From contig PBVT01000003.1 of NCBI GenBank assembly GCA_002728755.1, forward strand, positions 16,767-80,766: a DNA stretch of 64,000 nt. Reading direction: 5' to 3'. The notes beneath the pieces were generated by a model, which was not told where the DNA came from, made no database searches, and worked only from the letters and a program-made list of their open reading frames with translations. Numbering within the stretch: position 1 is the stretch's first letter; each line of letters begins with the position of its first letter. Shown one piece after another: positions 19,561 through 27,268 of this stretch. The position numbers and the translations under genes are program-made. Source of the DNA: Myxococcales bacterium (GTDB lineage: Bacteria > Myxococcota_A > UBA9042 > UBA3505).

Positions 19561-20796
19561 CTAGTGGCATAGGAACATGTCGTACATATTAAACATTCCT
19601 TCCGGAAAGGGAACCCCTGGTTCTCCACAAATCTTTTTGCGTCCGCTGGGGTCTACTAAAACCGGCCAATGGCGGCGTAACATCGGAGGCACTCCAATCT
19701 TTCGAAACCGTTCCGATACGCGTCGGTTATAGCCTTCCGAAAAGGCCGTCCATTTTGAGCGAAGATACCGAGCTGGAGGGGTACAGTTTTTGAGCCGTTC
19801 CACTCCAAGAGGCACCAGATGTTCAAATTGTTGCGCGATATCAGGTTCGCCCGATCTGGGGCCCGCGATCAGAAATTCACCGAGCCGAAAGATCGTATGC
19901 GCCCCAGCGGTGCTGATGGATGATCCGGGGACGGGGTTGCGCGCCGCGAAGTCAACAATCGCCTCAACATGTTGGCGAGCTACGGTTGTATTGAGCCAGC
20001 GTTCAAGGAGGGGGCCATGTGTTAGAGCTGGAAGATTCAACAGGTCATGTACCGATAAGGGGCGGTTGGTCTGGATATCTTCGATGGATGCCGAAAGGCG
20101 TGGCCAGAGCTGTTGTGCTTCCTGTGTTAAGGCAACGAGCCGATTCGTAATACCGGGTTCAAAGCTCTCCAACTCGGGAAGAGTTTTGTGGCGAATACGG
20201 GTTCGCAGATAGCGCATATCGTGATTGCTTGGGTCCCGCACCGCTGGAACCCCCAGCTCCTGGAGTACGGCGTCAATCTGCTCCCGTCGCACATCGAGTA
20301 GGGGGCGTGCTCGTCCATCATCACCTTTGCGAAGTACGCCGCGTACTCCCCGGATGCCCGTCCCTCGTAATACACGCATCAGGGCGGTCTCTGCCTGGTC
20401 GTCGAATGTGTGACCGGTAAAGATATGGGAGCAACCCTGTTCTGCTGCAATCTCCTGGAAGGTCGTATATCGCAGCTTTCGGGCGCGAGCCTGAGTACCG
20501 GATCCAGGCTGCATATGAAGATAGGCGATATGCACCGTACTCCCCATCTGTGTTGCGAGGCGCCGCACGTGCTGGACCTCTGCATCGCTTTGTGCGCGAA
20601 GCCCATGATGCACATGCACCAGAACGGGATGTATGCGTTCGCGTTTCGCCAACTCGAGGCAGGCCCAGGCTAACACCGTAGAATCGGGCCCTCCAGACCA
20701 GGCTACCAGCACGCGAGCACCGTCCGGTACCCCACAGGGGCCGTCCAATGCGGAACGTACTTGCTCAAGGACCTTTTGGCTCGTCTGGGTTTTCAT
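19561..20796 (-). CDS. tilS: tRNA(Ile)-lysidine synthetase TilS
   Basis: From the ATG at 20796 the protein has 411 residues, the usual size. TilS attaches lysine to C34 of the tRNA-Ile CAU anticodon, changing both codon reading and charging. The ATP pyrophosphatase P-loop SGGPDST is at about residue 31. It is followed by the HVHHGLRAQSD block, HIFTGHTFDDQAET and RVLRGTGIRGVRG, all characteristic of the N-type PP-loop domain. The C-terminal domain ends with the TilS block around RFRKIGVPPMLRRHWPVL. The start overlaps the end of the upstream gene by 32 bp, so the two are translated from one message. A longer in-frame reading to 20895 lacks similarity to the family and was not chosen. Confidence 0.95.
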   Translation of the reverse strand: MKTQTSQKVLEQVRSALDGPCGVPDGARVLVAWSGGPDSTVLAWACLELAKRERIHPVLVHVHHGLRAQSDAEVQHVRRLATQMGSTVHIAYLHMQPGSGTQARARKLRYTTFQEIAAEQGCSHIFTGHTFDDQAETALMRVLRGTGIRGVRGVLRKGDDGRARPLLDVRREQIDAVLQELGVPAVRDPSNHDMRYLRTRIRHKTLPELESFEPGITNRLVALTQEAQQLWPRLSASIEDIQTNRPLSVHDLLNLPALTHGPLLERWLNTTVARQHVEAIVDFAARNPVPGSSISTAGAHTIFRLGEFLIAGPRSGEPDIAQQFEHLVPLGVERLKNCTPPARYLRSKWTAFSEGYNRRVSERFRKIGVPPMLRRHWPVLVDPSGRKKICGEPGVPFPEGMFNMYDMFLCH

Positions 20797-21613
20797 CACT
20801 TGGCTTCTCGGGGCAACTATCCAGAGCGCTGGGCGGGAGTTCGTAGCTACGCGTTCCTCGTTTGATGCGTACCAGTAACACGGCCCCTTCTGCATTTACC
20901 AGGGGAGTTCCCGGGGCGAGCTTGAGATTACTAATCCAGACCGTACTGTTGGCTTCCTTCTCAACGCTATCGATCCGCCCAACATCCAACACCGCAGCGG
21001 TTCCTTCCAGATTGGACAGGGCGAGAAGAGGGCGATGGGGTTTTACGTCCTGGGGGGCGGCCGCGTTCAAACCAAAGTCGGGTCCGATGGGGTCTTTTCT
21101 AACTCGTTTCGTCGCTTTATCTCTCCTCACCTGGTCCAGGGTCGCCAGCTCCGCATCCGGACAAGGAAGCCGGGCGATTACCTCGTACCAGTCCCCGTCA
21201 CCGTTGTGGCTCTCTATTCGGTCTGCACCTTTAACCAGAGGGCCCGCAGTAACCCATCGGGTAGGGGAGTTCCCAAGGGCAAAGGCTACTCCATGAAGGT
21301 ATTTCGGGAAACGGGGATCCAGGGGTGGTTTGGGATCAAATCGGGCGCGTATTGGGATCATTCGTTGCACTAGAGAGCGACGAAACGTATCGAATTGGTG
21401 GGCATTGCTGACCAGTTCTGCGAATCGTTGATGACGATTTACATTGAAATGCTCGAAGGGAACCGTTTTGACCATAGGAAGCTCACGGGTGGCCCCAGGT
21501 TCCGCATGAAGACCTGGACTCGTGAACGCTGAAAATACAGCCCATAGGATCACCGCCAGGAAACGTAGCTGGGAGTACCATGGAGATGTGGACTGGATGG
21601 GGGCGAGTGTCAC
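20765..21613 (-). CDS. Exported protein resembling a catalytically dead HtrA/trypsin-like protease
   Basis: The 282-residue product starts at a GTG that overlaps the nadA stop by 4 nt and has a signal peptide (FLAVILWAVFSAFTSPGLHA). Its core follows the HtrA order of strands. LHGVAFALG...WVTAGPLVKGADRI matches the segment where active enzymes carry the catalytic His (usually TNxHVVxxA). The next block, DAELATL, sits where the catalytic Asp lies. The last, LKLAPGTPLVNAEGAVLLVRI, matches NPGNSGGPLVNxxGxVIGI but lacks the Ser. At least the His and Ser positions are substituted, so it is likely a pseudoprotease acting in the envelope. The fold assignment is inference from motif order; the function is unknown. 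Confidence 0.65.
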   Translation of the reverse strand: MTLAPIQSTSPWYSQLRFLAVILWAVFSAFTSPGLHAEPGATRELPMVKTVPFEHFNVNRHQRFAELVSNAHQFDTFRRSLVQRMIPIRARFDPKPPLDPRFPKYLHGVAFALGNSPTRWVTAGPLVKGADRIESHNGDGDWYEVIARLPCPDAELATLDQVRRDKATKRVRKDPIGPDFGLNAAAPQDVKPHRPLLALSNLEGTAAVLDVGRIDSVEKEANSTVWISNLKLAPGTPLVNAEGAVLLVRIKRGTRSYELPPSALDSCPEKPSDENPDEPKGP

Positions 21614-22677
21614 GGGAGAGCCAACATACGTTCCATGGCTAGCCGAGCACCGTGGATGGTTTCATCAGGCACAATGATCTCATTCATTGTGGGCATAGCA
21701 CGGAGTGTGTCGCGCAGTTTTTCGATCGAGATGCGGAACATATTGGGGCATAAAGAACGACTCAGAGGGACGACGGTACGGTCTGGGTATTCATAGGCCA
21801 GGCGGTTCGTCAGATTCACTTCCGTTCCAATAACGATTGTGTCTCCAGGCGAGCTCGATTCTACGTATTTTACTATGAACGCCGTACTTCCGACGGCATC
21901 GGCTGCTTCCACAACATTGGAGCAGCATTCCGGGTGTACGACGACCCGGCATCCCGGGTAGGTCTGCCGAGCTTGCTCAATATGCTCTGGGGTATACCAC
22001 GTATGGACATGACAATAGCCTTTCCAGAGATAGACCTTGGCTTTTCGAAGAGCCTCTGGGCTGTGTCCGCCGTTCACCTGGTTGGGGTCATAGAGAAGCA
22101 TCTCATCGTCGGGTATGCCCATCGTGTGACTGGTATTTCGGCCAAGGTGTTCGTCTGGCACAAAGAGGATCCGCTCACCTTGTTGAAACGCCCATTCAAA
22201 GGCTTTCTTCGCGTTACTGCTGGTGCAGACCAGGCCACCCTCCTGACCACAGATACCCTTGGTCGCCGCGTCGGTGTTCATGTAGACCACGGGAACAACG
22301 GTCTCTTTTTCCGGTAGGATAGCTGTTAATTCGTCGAGAGCTCGACCAACCGCGGGACCCGTGGCCATATCTGCCATAGGGCAGCCAGAGTTCAAATTCG
22401 GGTGGAACACTCGCTGTTCGGGCCTTGCAACAATTCGTGCACTTTCAGCCATAAAATGTACACCGCAGAAAGCGATGTACCGTGCTTTCTGTTGATCCGA
22501 TGCCATCTGGCTCAGTTGGAAAGAATCACCACGAAAATCGCCGACTTCAACGATCTCCGGGCGCTGGTAATGGTGCGCCAGGATCACGAGCTCATCACCG
22601 AGATCGGCTTTAATACTCAAGACCTCGTCATAGAGTTCGCGAATGCGAGGCTTATCGATCGTACGTAGAAACGCCAT
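21610..22677 (-). CDS. nadA: Quinolinate synthase NadA
   Basis: This 355-residue enzyme condenses iminoaspartate with dihydroxyacetone phosphate to form quinolinate in de novo NAD synthesis. It shows LAHHYQRPEI, GDFRGDSFQLSQ, and the cluster-binding cysteines in FCGVHFMAE, LVCTSSNA and SLCPNMFRI, which hold a 4Fe-4S cluster. The HPECCSNV and TEVNLTNRL blocks are also present. It starts 11 bp after the uracil-DNA glycosylase stop and overlaps the next gene by 4 nt. nadC is at 26270-27121, but no nadB (L-aspartate oxidase) or aspartate dehydrogenase gene is seen in this window. Confidence 0.97.
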   Translation of the reverse strand: MAFLRTIDKPRIRELYDEVLSIKADLGDELVILAHHYQRPEIVEVGDFRGDSFQLSQMASDQQKARYIAFCGVHFMAESARIVARPEQRVFHPNLNSGCPMADMATGPAVGRALDELTAILPEKETVVPVVYMNTDAATKGICGQEGGLVCTSSNAKKAFEWAFQQGERILFVPDEHLGRNTSHTMGIPDDEMLLYDPNQVNGGHSPEALRKAKVYLWKGYCHVHTWYTPEHIEQARQTYPGCRVVVHPECCSNVVEAADAVGSTAFIVKYVESSSPGDTIVIGTEVNLTNRLAYEYPDRTVVPLSRSLCPNMFRISIEKLRDTLRAMPTMNEIIVPDETIHGARLAMERMLALP

Positions 22678-22688
22678 ATCAACTCACT

Positions 22689-23480
22689 TCAGAGAATCCC
22701 ATCACTCAAAAAACGATTTACTTTCTGGATATCTTCCCAGACATCTCGCTTCCCTGCCGGGTTTCGCAGTAGATACGCCGGATGAAATGTGGGCATTACT
22801 GGCCATTGTTCAAGGGATTGCCAGGTCCCTCGTATACGAGTAATGGATGCCGTGGTGTCGAGCAGCGCCTGTGTCGCTACCCTACCGAGGGTGATGATAA
22901 CCTTGGGTTGTATATAGTCGATTTGCTGCAATACAAAGGGTCGACAGGTGGCGACTTCGACCGGTAATGGGTCGCGGTTTTTCGGTGGTCTGCACTTAAT
23001 CACGTTGGCGATATATACGTCCTCTCGGGACATCTTCATGCCGCCTTCTATGATCTTGGTCAGTAGCTGCCCAGCGCGACCCACGAACGGAATTCCCTGG
23101 GCATCTTCGTCAAAGCCAGGAGCTTCTCCGATCAAAAGGACGTCGGCCTCTGGGTTTCCTACGCCGAATACCACCTGGGTTCGACCCTGGGAGTGCAGGG
23201 GGCATCGCGTACAGCCCACGAGACTGGCCTGAAGTGTGCCAAGATCACCGTCCGGTTGGCGGGTCTCGTCGCGAGTCTGTATCGGCATCTCGGGCACCGT
23301 GTCCGGTGTTGGAGGCGGCGTATCCAAATTCTCGGTCGCAGTCGTTGTTTTCAGCTCTTCCACAACCACCGGAGCGGCGGCTGGCGGAACGCCATAGATG
23401 CCCTGGTTTTTGAGCATTCGCGCGTGCCGCTGGAGTTCTTTTGCCAGTACCGCAATCTCTGTGGATTGTTCGCCCGTCAT
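22689..23480 (-). CDS. Family 4 uracil-DNA glycosylase (Fe-S)
   Basis: The 263-residue protein removes uracil from DNA in base-excision repair. The first 90 residues or so are a variable Pro/Thr-rich leader. The catalytic part begins with LVGCTRCPLHS, carrying two cluster cysteines; the other two are in VIKCRPPKNRDP and ATCRPFV. Together they form the 4Fe-4S site of family 4 enzymes. Motif A is GEAPGFDEDAQGIPFVG and motif B is HPAYLLR. This region resembles both family 4 UDG and the N-terminal domain found in some phage SPO1-type polymerases, but the length and motifs fit the glycosylase. It overlaps coaBC by 4 nt. Confidence 0.94.
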   Translation of the reverse strand: MTGEQSTEIAVLAKELQRHARMLKNQGIYGVPPAAAPVVVEELKTTTATENLDTPPPTPDTVPEMPIQTRDETRQPDGDLGTLQASLVGCTRCPLHSQGRTQVVFGVGNPEADVLLIGEAPGFDEDAQGIPFVGRAGQLLTKIIEGGMKMSREDVYIANVIKCRPPKNRDPLPVEVATCRPFVLQQIDYIQPKVIITLGRVATQALLDTTASITRIRGTWQSLEQWPVMPTFHPAYLLRNPAGKRDVWEDIQKVNRFLSDGIL

Positions 23481-24760
23481 GACACTTCCTTATCGCGCAG
23501 GGCGGACTGACTGAGCTCCTGCTCTAGCGCGTCACAGAGGATGCGGGCGACCGACGATTTGGCTTGGGGGGAGATGTGCAGGTCGAACTCACCAGGTCCA
23601 AGGAGAATACCTTCTGTATCTCCGGGGCCGAAGCCTCGTTGGTCTGTATACACGTGATTTACAAATAAGAGGTTGCAGTTTTTCTTCAACATCTTATTGC
23701 GTCCCGCAGTCTTCAGCGCCTCGAGATTGGTTTCGGTTTCCGCAGCGAAGCCCAGAACAATGGGCTTGGATTGTGCCTGGTTGACCGCTTCGAGAATGTC
23801 CGGTGTTCGTGTGAGACGAAGACTTGTGTCGTCTGCTGTCTTTTTGTGTTTTGCGTCTGCCATGGAGAGAGGTTGGTAATCCGCAACCGCTGCCGACATG
23901 CATAGTACATCTACGTCGGATACGCGCGCCATGATCGCATCACACATCTCCTGTGCCGAAGTAACACGGATGAGCTCGACACCTGGAGGGGGTTTGAGAT
24001 GGGTCGGGCCCAGGACCAGCGTAGTCTCCGCCCCGCGCGCCTGTGCGCAGCTGGCGAGAGCGATGGCGAGGGATCCTGTTGCCGGGTTGGAAAGAAAGCG
24101 TACTGGATCGATGTACTCTCGTGTAGGGCCACCCGAGATTAGCACCCGACGACCGATCAGGCTCTGCTCCTGCGTCAAAGAAGCTGCGATCCGTGCGATG
24201 TTCTCGGGTTCCGGAAGACGACCCGGGCCGGTAACTCCGCAGGCTAGCTCACCACTGTCGGGTGGCAGGATCGTGTAACGTTCGAACTCGTCCAGCGTGC
24301 TGATATTGCGCTGGACGATCTCATTGCTCCACATATCACGATTCATCGCGGGGCATACCAATACGGGGCAGGTCGCCACCAACATGGTGGTGGTAAGAAG
24401 ATCATTCGCCATCCCTGCTGCGATTCGCGCGATAACATCGGCGGTTGCAGGGGCAAGGATGATAAGATCGGCTTTCATGCCCAGCTCGGTATGGGGCATG
24501 GCGGCTTCGGTATCTGCATCAAAGATCCGAGTACCCACCGGATTGGATGTTAAAGCCGCAAAGGTTAGCGGCTGGACAAACTGTGTTGCCCCTTCTGTCA
24601 TTTGTACGTGAACGTCGGCACCGGCTTTTACCAGTAGACGAGCCAGTTCACAGGCCTTATAGGCTGCGATTCCCGCACTTACCCCTAAAAGAACGGTTTT
24701 ACCGTGCAGTGACGAAGCGGAAGAATCAGCGCTCGAAGTCGATGAGAACGTAGGGGCCAT
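23477..24760 (-). CDS. coaBC: Bifunctional phosphopantothenoylcysteine decarboxylase / phosphopantothenate-cysteine ligase
   Basis: This 427-residue fusion catalyses two consecutive steps of coenzyme A synthesis. The CoaC flavoprotein half has GVSAGIAAYKACELAR, the active-site region AMPHTELG, APATADVIARIAAGMANDLL, and PAMNRDMW. The CoaB half begins with ISGGPTREYIDPVRFLSN and has SAAVADYQP and the Lys-rich ADAKHKK loop. The final part contains the LGFAAET block and NLLFVNHV. The short Ser/Thr-rich N-terminus before residue 20 is variable. The start at 24760 overlaps the AMIN-domain gene by 35 bp, and the stop overlaps the UDG gene by 4 nt. With coaX at 221-988 this supplies three CoA-pathway activities in the window. 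Confidence 0.96.
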   Translation of the reverse strand: MAPTFSSTSSADSSASSLHGKTVLLGVSAGIAAYKACELARLLVKAGADVHVQMTEGATQFVQPLTFAALTSNPVGTRIFDADTEAAMPHTELGMKADLIILAPATADVIARIAAGMANDLLTTTMLVATCPVLVCPAMNRDMWSNEIVQRNISTLDEFERYTILPPDSGELACGVTGPGRLPEPENIARIAASLTQEQSLIGRRVLISGGPTREYIDPVRFLSNPATGSLAIALASCAQARGAETTLVLGPTHLKPPPGVELIRVTSAQEMCDAIMARVSDVDVLCMSAAVADYQPLSMADAKHKKTADDTSLRLTRTPDILEAVNQAQSKPIVLGFAAETETNLEALKTAGRNKMLKKNCNLLFVNHVYTDQRGFGPGDTEGILLGPGEFDLHISPQAKSSVARILCDALEQELSQSALRDKEVS

Positions 24761-25328
24761 CCTGTTGGTAGATGTATCCTACTGTACGCTTGAGGTCGAC
24801 TACTACTTTCACAGACTTACTTTTTTTGTCGTTTACGATGCGTACACGAGACACGGGCGAATTGAAATGCTCCGTGTCCAACTGGCGGGCGTTATTCTTC
24901 AGCGGAATGGTCGCTCCTGGAAATTCGATCACGACTTTCAAGGGCTTTTCGTAATACGCCGTGAACACGCTAAGCCGGTCGGTTTTGATGAAAACACGAG
25001 ATGCTTCTGCCAACTGTTGGTATCCAATCCAGGACACCTGCGTGCGGGCTCCCTGTTGCTGCAGCGTACGCGATACTTTTTCACTGAACGCAGGGTTATC
25101 GTTAACCCGTGGAACAATGCCTTGATATCGTCGTCGTTGGTAGATGCTTCCTTTCAGGTCGACGAAAACTTCCAGGGTGTCACCTTGACCAAGACGCATC
25201 CCTTCCGGAAGCTTTTCGGTCTCCCCCTCGACCCCAGATGACGCACTGGAACCCGTTGGTTGGGGTTCAGCTCCCCAAACAGAAGTTGTCAGGAAAACCA
25301 TAATTAATATGAGGATTGCTCGTAGCAT
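24726..25328 (-). CDS. Exported AMIN-domain protein
   Basis: This 200-residue protein has a signal peptide (ILILIMVFLTTSVWGAE) and a beta-rich mature part. The C-terminal 100 residues follow the AMIN domain pattern: alternating hydrophobic strands such as SRVFIKTDRLSVFTAYY, LKVVIEFPGA, VSRVRIVNDK, VKVVVDLKR and PYVLIDFER. AMIN domains locate proteins to the septum or to secretin assemblies, as in AmiC and PilQ. No amidase or secretin domain is attached here. The role is therefore probably a small envelope-binding protein. Its position upstream of coaBC suggests co-transcription, but no functional link is evident. Confidence 0.75.
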   Translation of the reverse strand: MLRAILILIMVFLTTSVWGAEPQPTGSSASSGVEGETEKLPEGMRLGQGDTLEVFVDLKGSIYQRRRYQGIVPRVNDNPAFSEKVSRTLQQQGARTQVSWIGYQQLAEASRVFIKTDRLSVFTAYYEKPLKVVIEFPGATIPLKNNARQLDTEHFNSPVSRVRIVNDKKSKSVKVVVDLKRTVGYIYQQDGPYVLIDFER

Positions 25329-25454
25329 TCACGCACCTGTACCTATCCATGATTCAGCCTAACACGGCTGTTGGAACCATGGAAATAAAGCGTGTGTAGG
25401 CCCGACTTATTCCGAATTCACGGTTCGGTGTGCAGGGAATTGAATACGAGCAGC

Positions 25455-26273
25455 TCAGGCGCGGCGGAGGAGATCACCATGGGTAACTGCGACGATCTGG
25501 CCGGAGTCTCCAATAAGTTCCAGGGCACCGTCTTGTCGTATTCCACGCAGTTTTCCACTGACCTTTTTCCGTTCCTGGTTGACGGTTACAGTTTCTCCAA
25601 CCCAGGCCGCGCGGCTGTTCCATCGCTCGGCTGGAACCTCACCATGGACCATCTCTGTACGATAGAAGTCCAGGGCATCGAGAATCTTCAGAAGGATAGC
25701 TGTACGGTCCATCGGACGCTTCATATAGGTCGCGATAGTCGTGGCTTCCTCATTCACTGGAGCAGGGAGATCGGCCAACTCGGTGTTTACATTCAATCCC
25801 AGGCTGATAACCGCATAGGCATTGGCCAGGTTTCCTGGCGGTACATGCGATTCGGCCAGGATACCTCCGACCTTCTTGTCATAAATGAGTAGATCGTTGG
25901 GCCATTTCAGTTTCAGATTGTTTCCACAAAGCTGTTGTAAGGCGTCCGATACCGCAAGACCCATATGGAAGTTCACTGTGGGCATCCGATCGGCGGGCAG
26001 CGGGACGCGAGCCAGGTAGCTGATGATGACATCTGTATACTGTTGGCTGATCCAGACGCGGCCGGAGCGGCCCCGACCATTTGTCTGGTTTTCTGCGATT
26101 AAGACCGTGCCATCTTCGGCACCATTTGCCGCCATAGTCATCAGATCGGCATGGGTCGATTCGGTTTCTTCGACCACTTCAATCGGACCGATGTTTCGAA
26201 GGGTCATGCAGACGCGTCGAAGACGATCTACATCTAAGGGGAGAAGATGGGATGGTGTACGTGCTGGGCTCAA
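25455..26273 (-). CDS. birA: Biotin-[acetyl-CoA-carboxylase] ligase, short form without HTH
   Basis: The 272-residue protein attaches biotin to carboxylase biotin-carrier domains through biotinyl-AMP. The nucleotide/biotin motif GRGRSGRVWIS is at about residue 68 and KWPNDLLIYDKKVGGILAE at about 123, both intact. Earlier, EVVEETESTHADLM gives the biotin-binding Thr/Ser loop. The N-terminal winged-helix domain of bifunctional BirA repressors is missing, so this is a monofunctional group I ligase that cannot repress biotin genes. It overlaps nadC by 4 nt. The 125-bp gap downstream before the AMIN gene shows no clear element. Confidence 0.95.
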   Translation of the reverse strand: MSPARTPSHLLPLDVDRLRRVCMTLRNIGPIEVVEETESTHADLMTMAANGAEDGTVLIAENQTNGRGRSGRVWISQQYTDVIISYLARVPLPADRMPTVNFHMGLAVSDALQQLCGNNLKLKWPNDLLIYDKKVGGILAESHVPPGNLANAYAVISLGLNVNTELADLPAPVNEEATTIATYMKRPMDRTAILLKILDALDFYRTEMVHGEVPAERWNSRAAWVGETVTVNQERKKVSGKLRGIRQDGALELIGDSGQIVAVTHGDLLRRA

Positions 26274-27121
26274 GATTGTACCTCCAGAATCATCGATAAA
26301 TCACTATAGGGACGGCTATGTATAAGGGCCCCTACAGAGACCGCATCGAGTCCATCTGCCGCGAGTGGCGAGAGTCGTTCGATACGATGGGTGTTCATAT
26401 TTCCACTTGCCTCTAGAAAGACGGATTGTCCTACCTGTGCGGCAATGGCTGCGATTGTTTCATCATTCATATTGTCGAGTAGAAGTGCGTCGGCTCCGGC
26501 AGCCACTGCTTCCAGAGCTTCGGCGGGAGTACACACTTCACATTGAATTTTCAAGCTATGCGGCGCGTGTTTCCGCGCTTTTGTAATAGCGTTTGTTATC
26601 GAACCGGCCACAGCAATATGGTTTTCCTTGATCAGAATTCCTGCATCCAAACCAAATCGATGGTTATGAGCTCCACCGGTACGGACGGCATATTTTTCCA
26701 GGGCCCGTAAGCCTGGTGTTGTCTTGCGTGTGTCGAGTATTCGCAAGCCACCAGCGACCGCAGTGTGGGCCGAAGCCACGGTGGCGATGCCAGTCAGATG
26801 GCATACGAGGTTCATGACAATACGTTCTGTGCTCAACAATACCGCGGCATCCGCTTCCACCTCGGCCAGTATGGTGCCTGGCGTCTGGGCGGAGCCATCG
26901 GGTACGGCGGAGAAGTTGATTGGACTACCTTCACATCGGGTTAGCGTATGCTTCCATGCAGATAAACCGCAGACCACAACATGCTCTTTTGCACGGATGA
27001 ATGCGGATGCTCTGGTGCCTTCAGGGACGAGAGCGTCCGTGGTAACATCCGAACTGCCCAGGTCTTCAGCCAGGGCCACAGTAAGGATACGATCTAGAGA
27101 GGCTATAAGTGCAGGCTCCAT
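26270..27121 (-). CDS. nadC: Nicotinate-nucleotide pyrophosphorylase (carboxylating)
   Basis: This 283-residue enzyme converts quinolinate and PRPP to nicotinate mononucleotide. Conserved features are AEDLGSSDVTTDALV near the N-terminus, NLVCHLTGIATVA, the catalytic ILDTRKTTPGLRALEKYAV block, GGAHNHRFGLDAGILIKENH, and the C-terminal EASGNM and AVSVGALIHS phosphate-binding loops. It is the first gene of a pair with birA. About 147 bp separate its start from the recN stop; this gap shows no clear structured element. With nadA at 21610-22677 it gives two of the three de novo NAD steps. Confidence 0.97.
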   Translation of the reverse strand: MEPALIASLDRILTVALAEDLGSSDVTTDALVPEGTRASAFIRAKEHVVVCGLSAWKHTLTRCEGSPINFSAVPDGSAQTPGTILAEVEADAAVLLSTERIVMNLVCHLTGIATVASAHTAVAGGLRILDTRKTTPGLRALEKYAVRTGGAHNHRFGLDAGILIKENHIAVAGSITNAITKARKHAPHSLKIQCEVCTPAEALEAVAAGADALLLDNMNDETIAAIAAQVGQSVFLEASGNMNTHRIERLSPLAADGLDAVSVGALIHSRPYSDLSMILEVQS

Positions 27122-27268
27122 CCGTCGCTTTGGATATAATCCGTTGCCGCTACTACTACGCCTAGGTTGCCTTGTCGAGCGTTGTTTGGAAAACGAAGTA
27201 AATTCAATGTGTTCTGCGGCATGATTTTAGGGCGCGCTAGACAAAAACCAGGGCTTATTCCTGGATCT

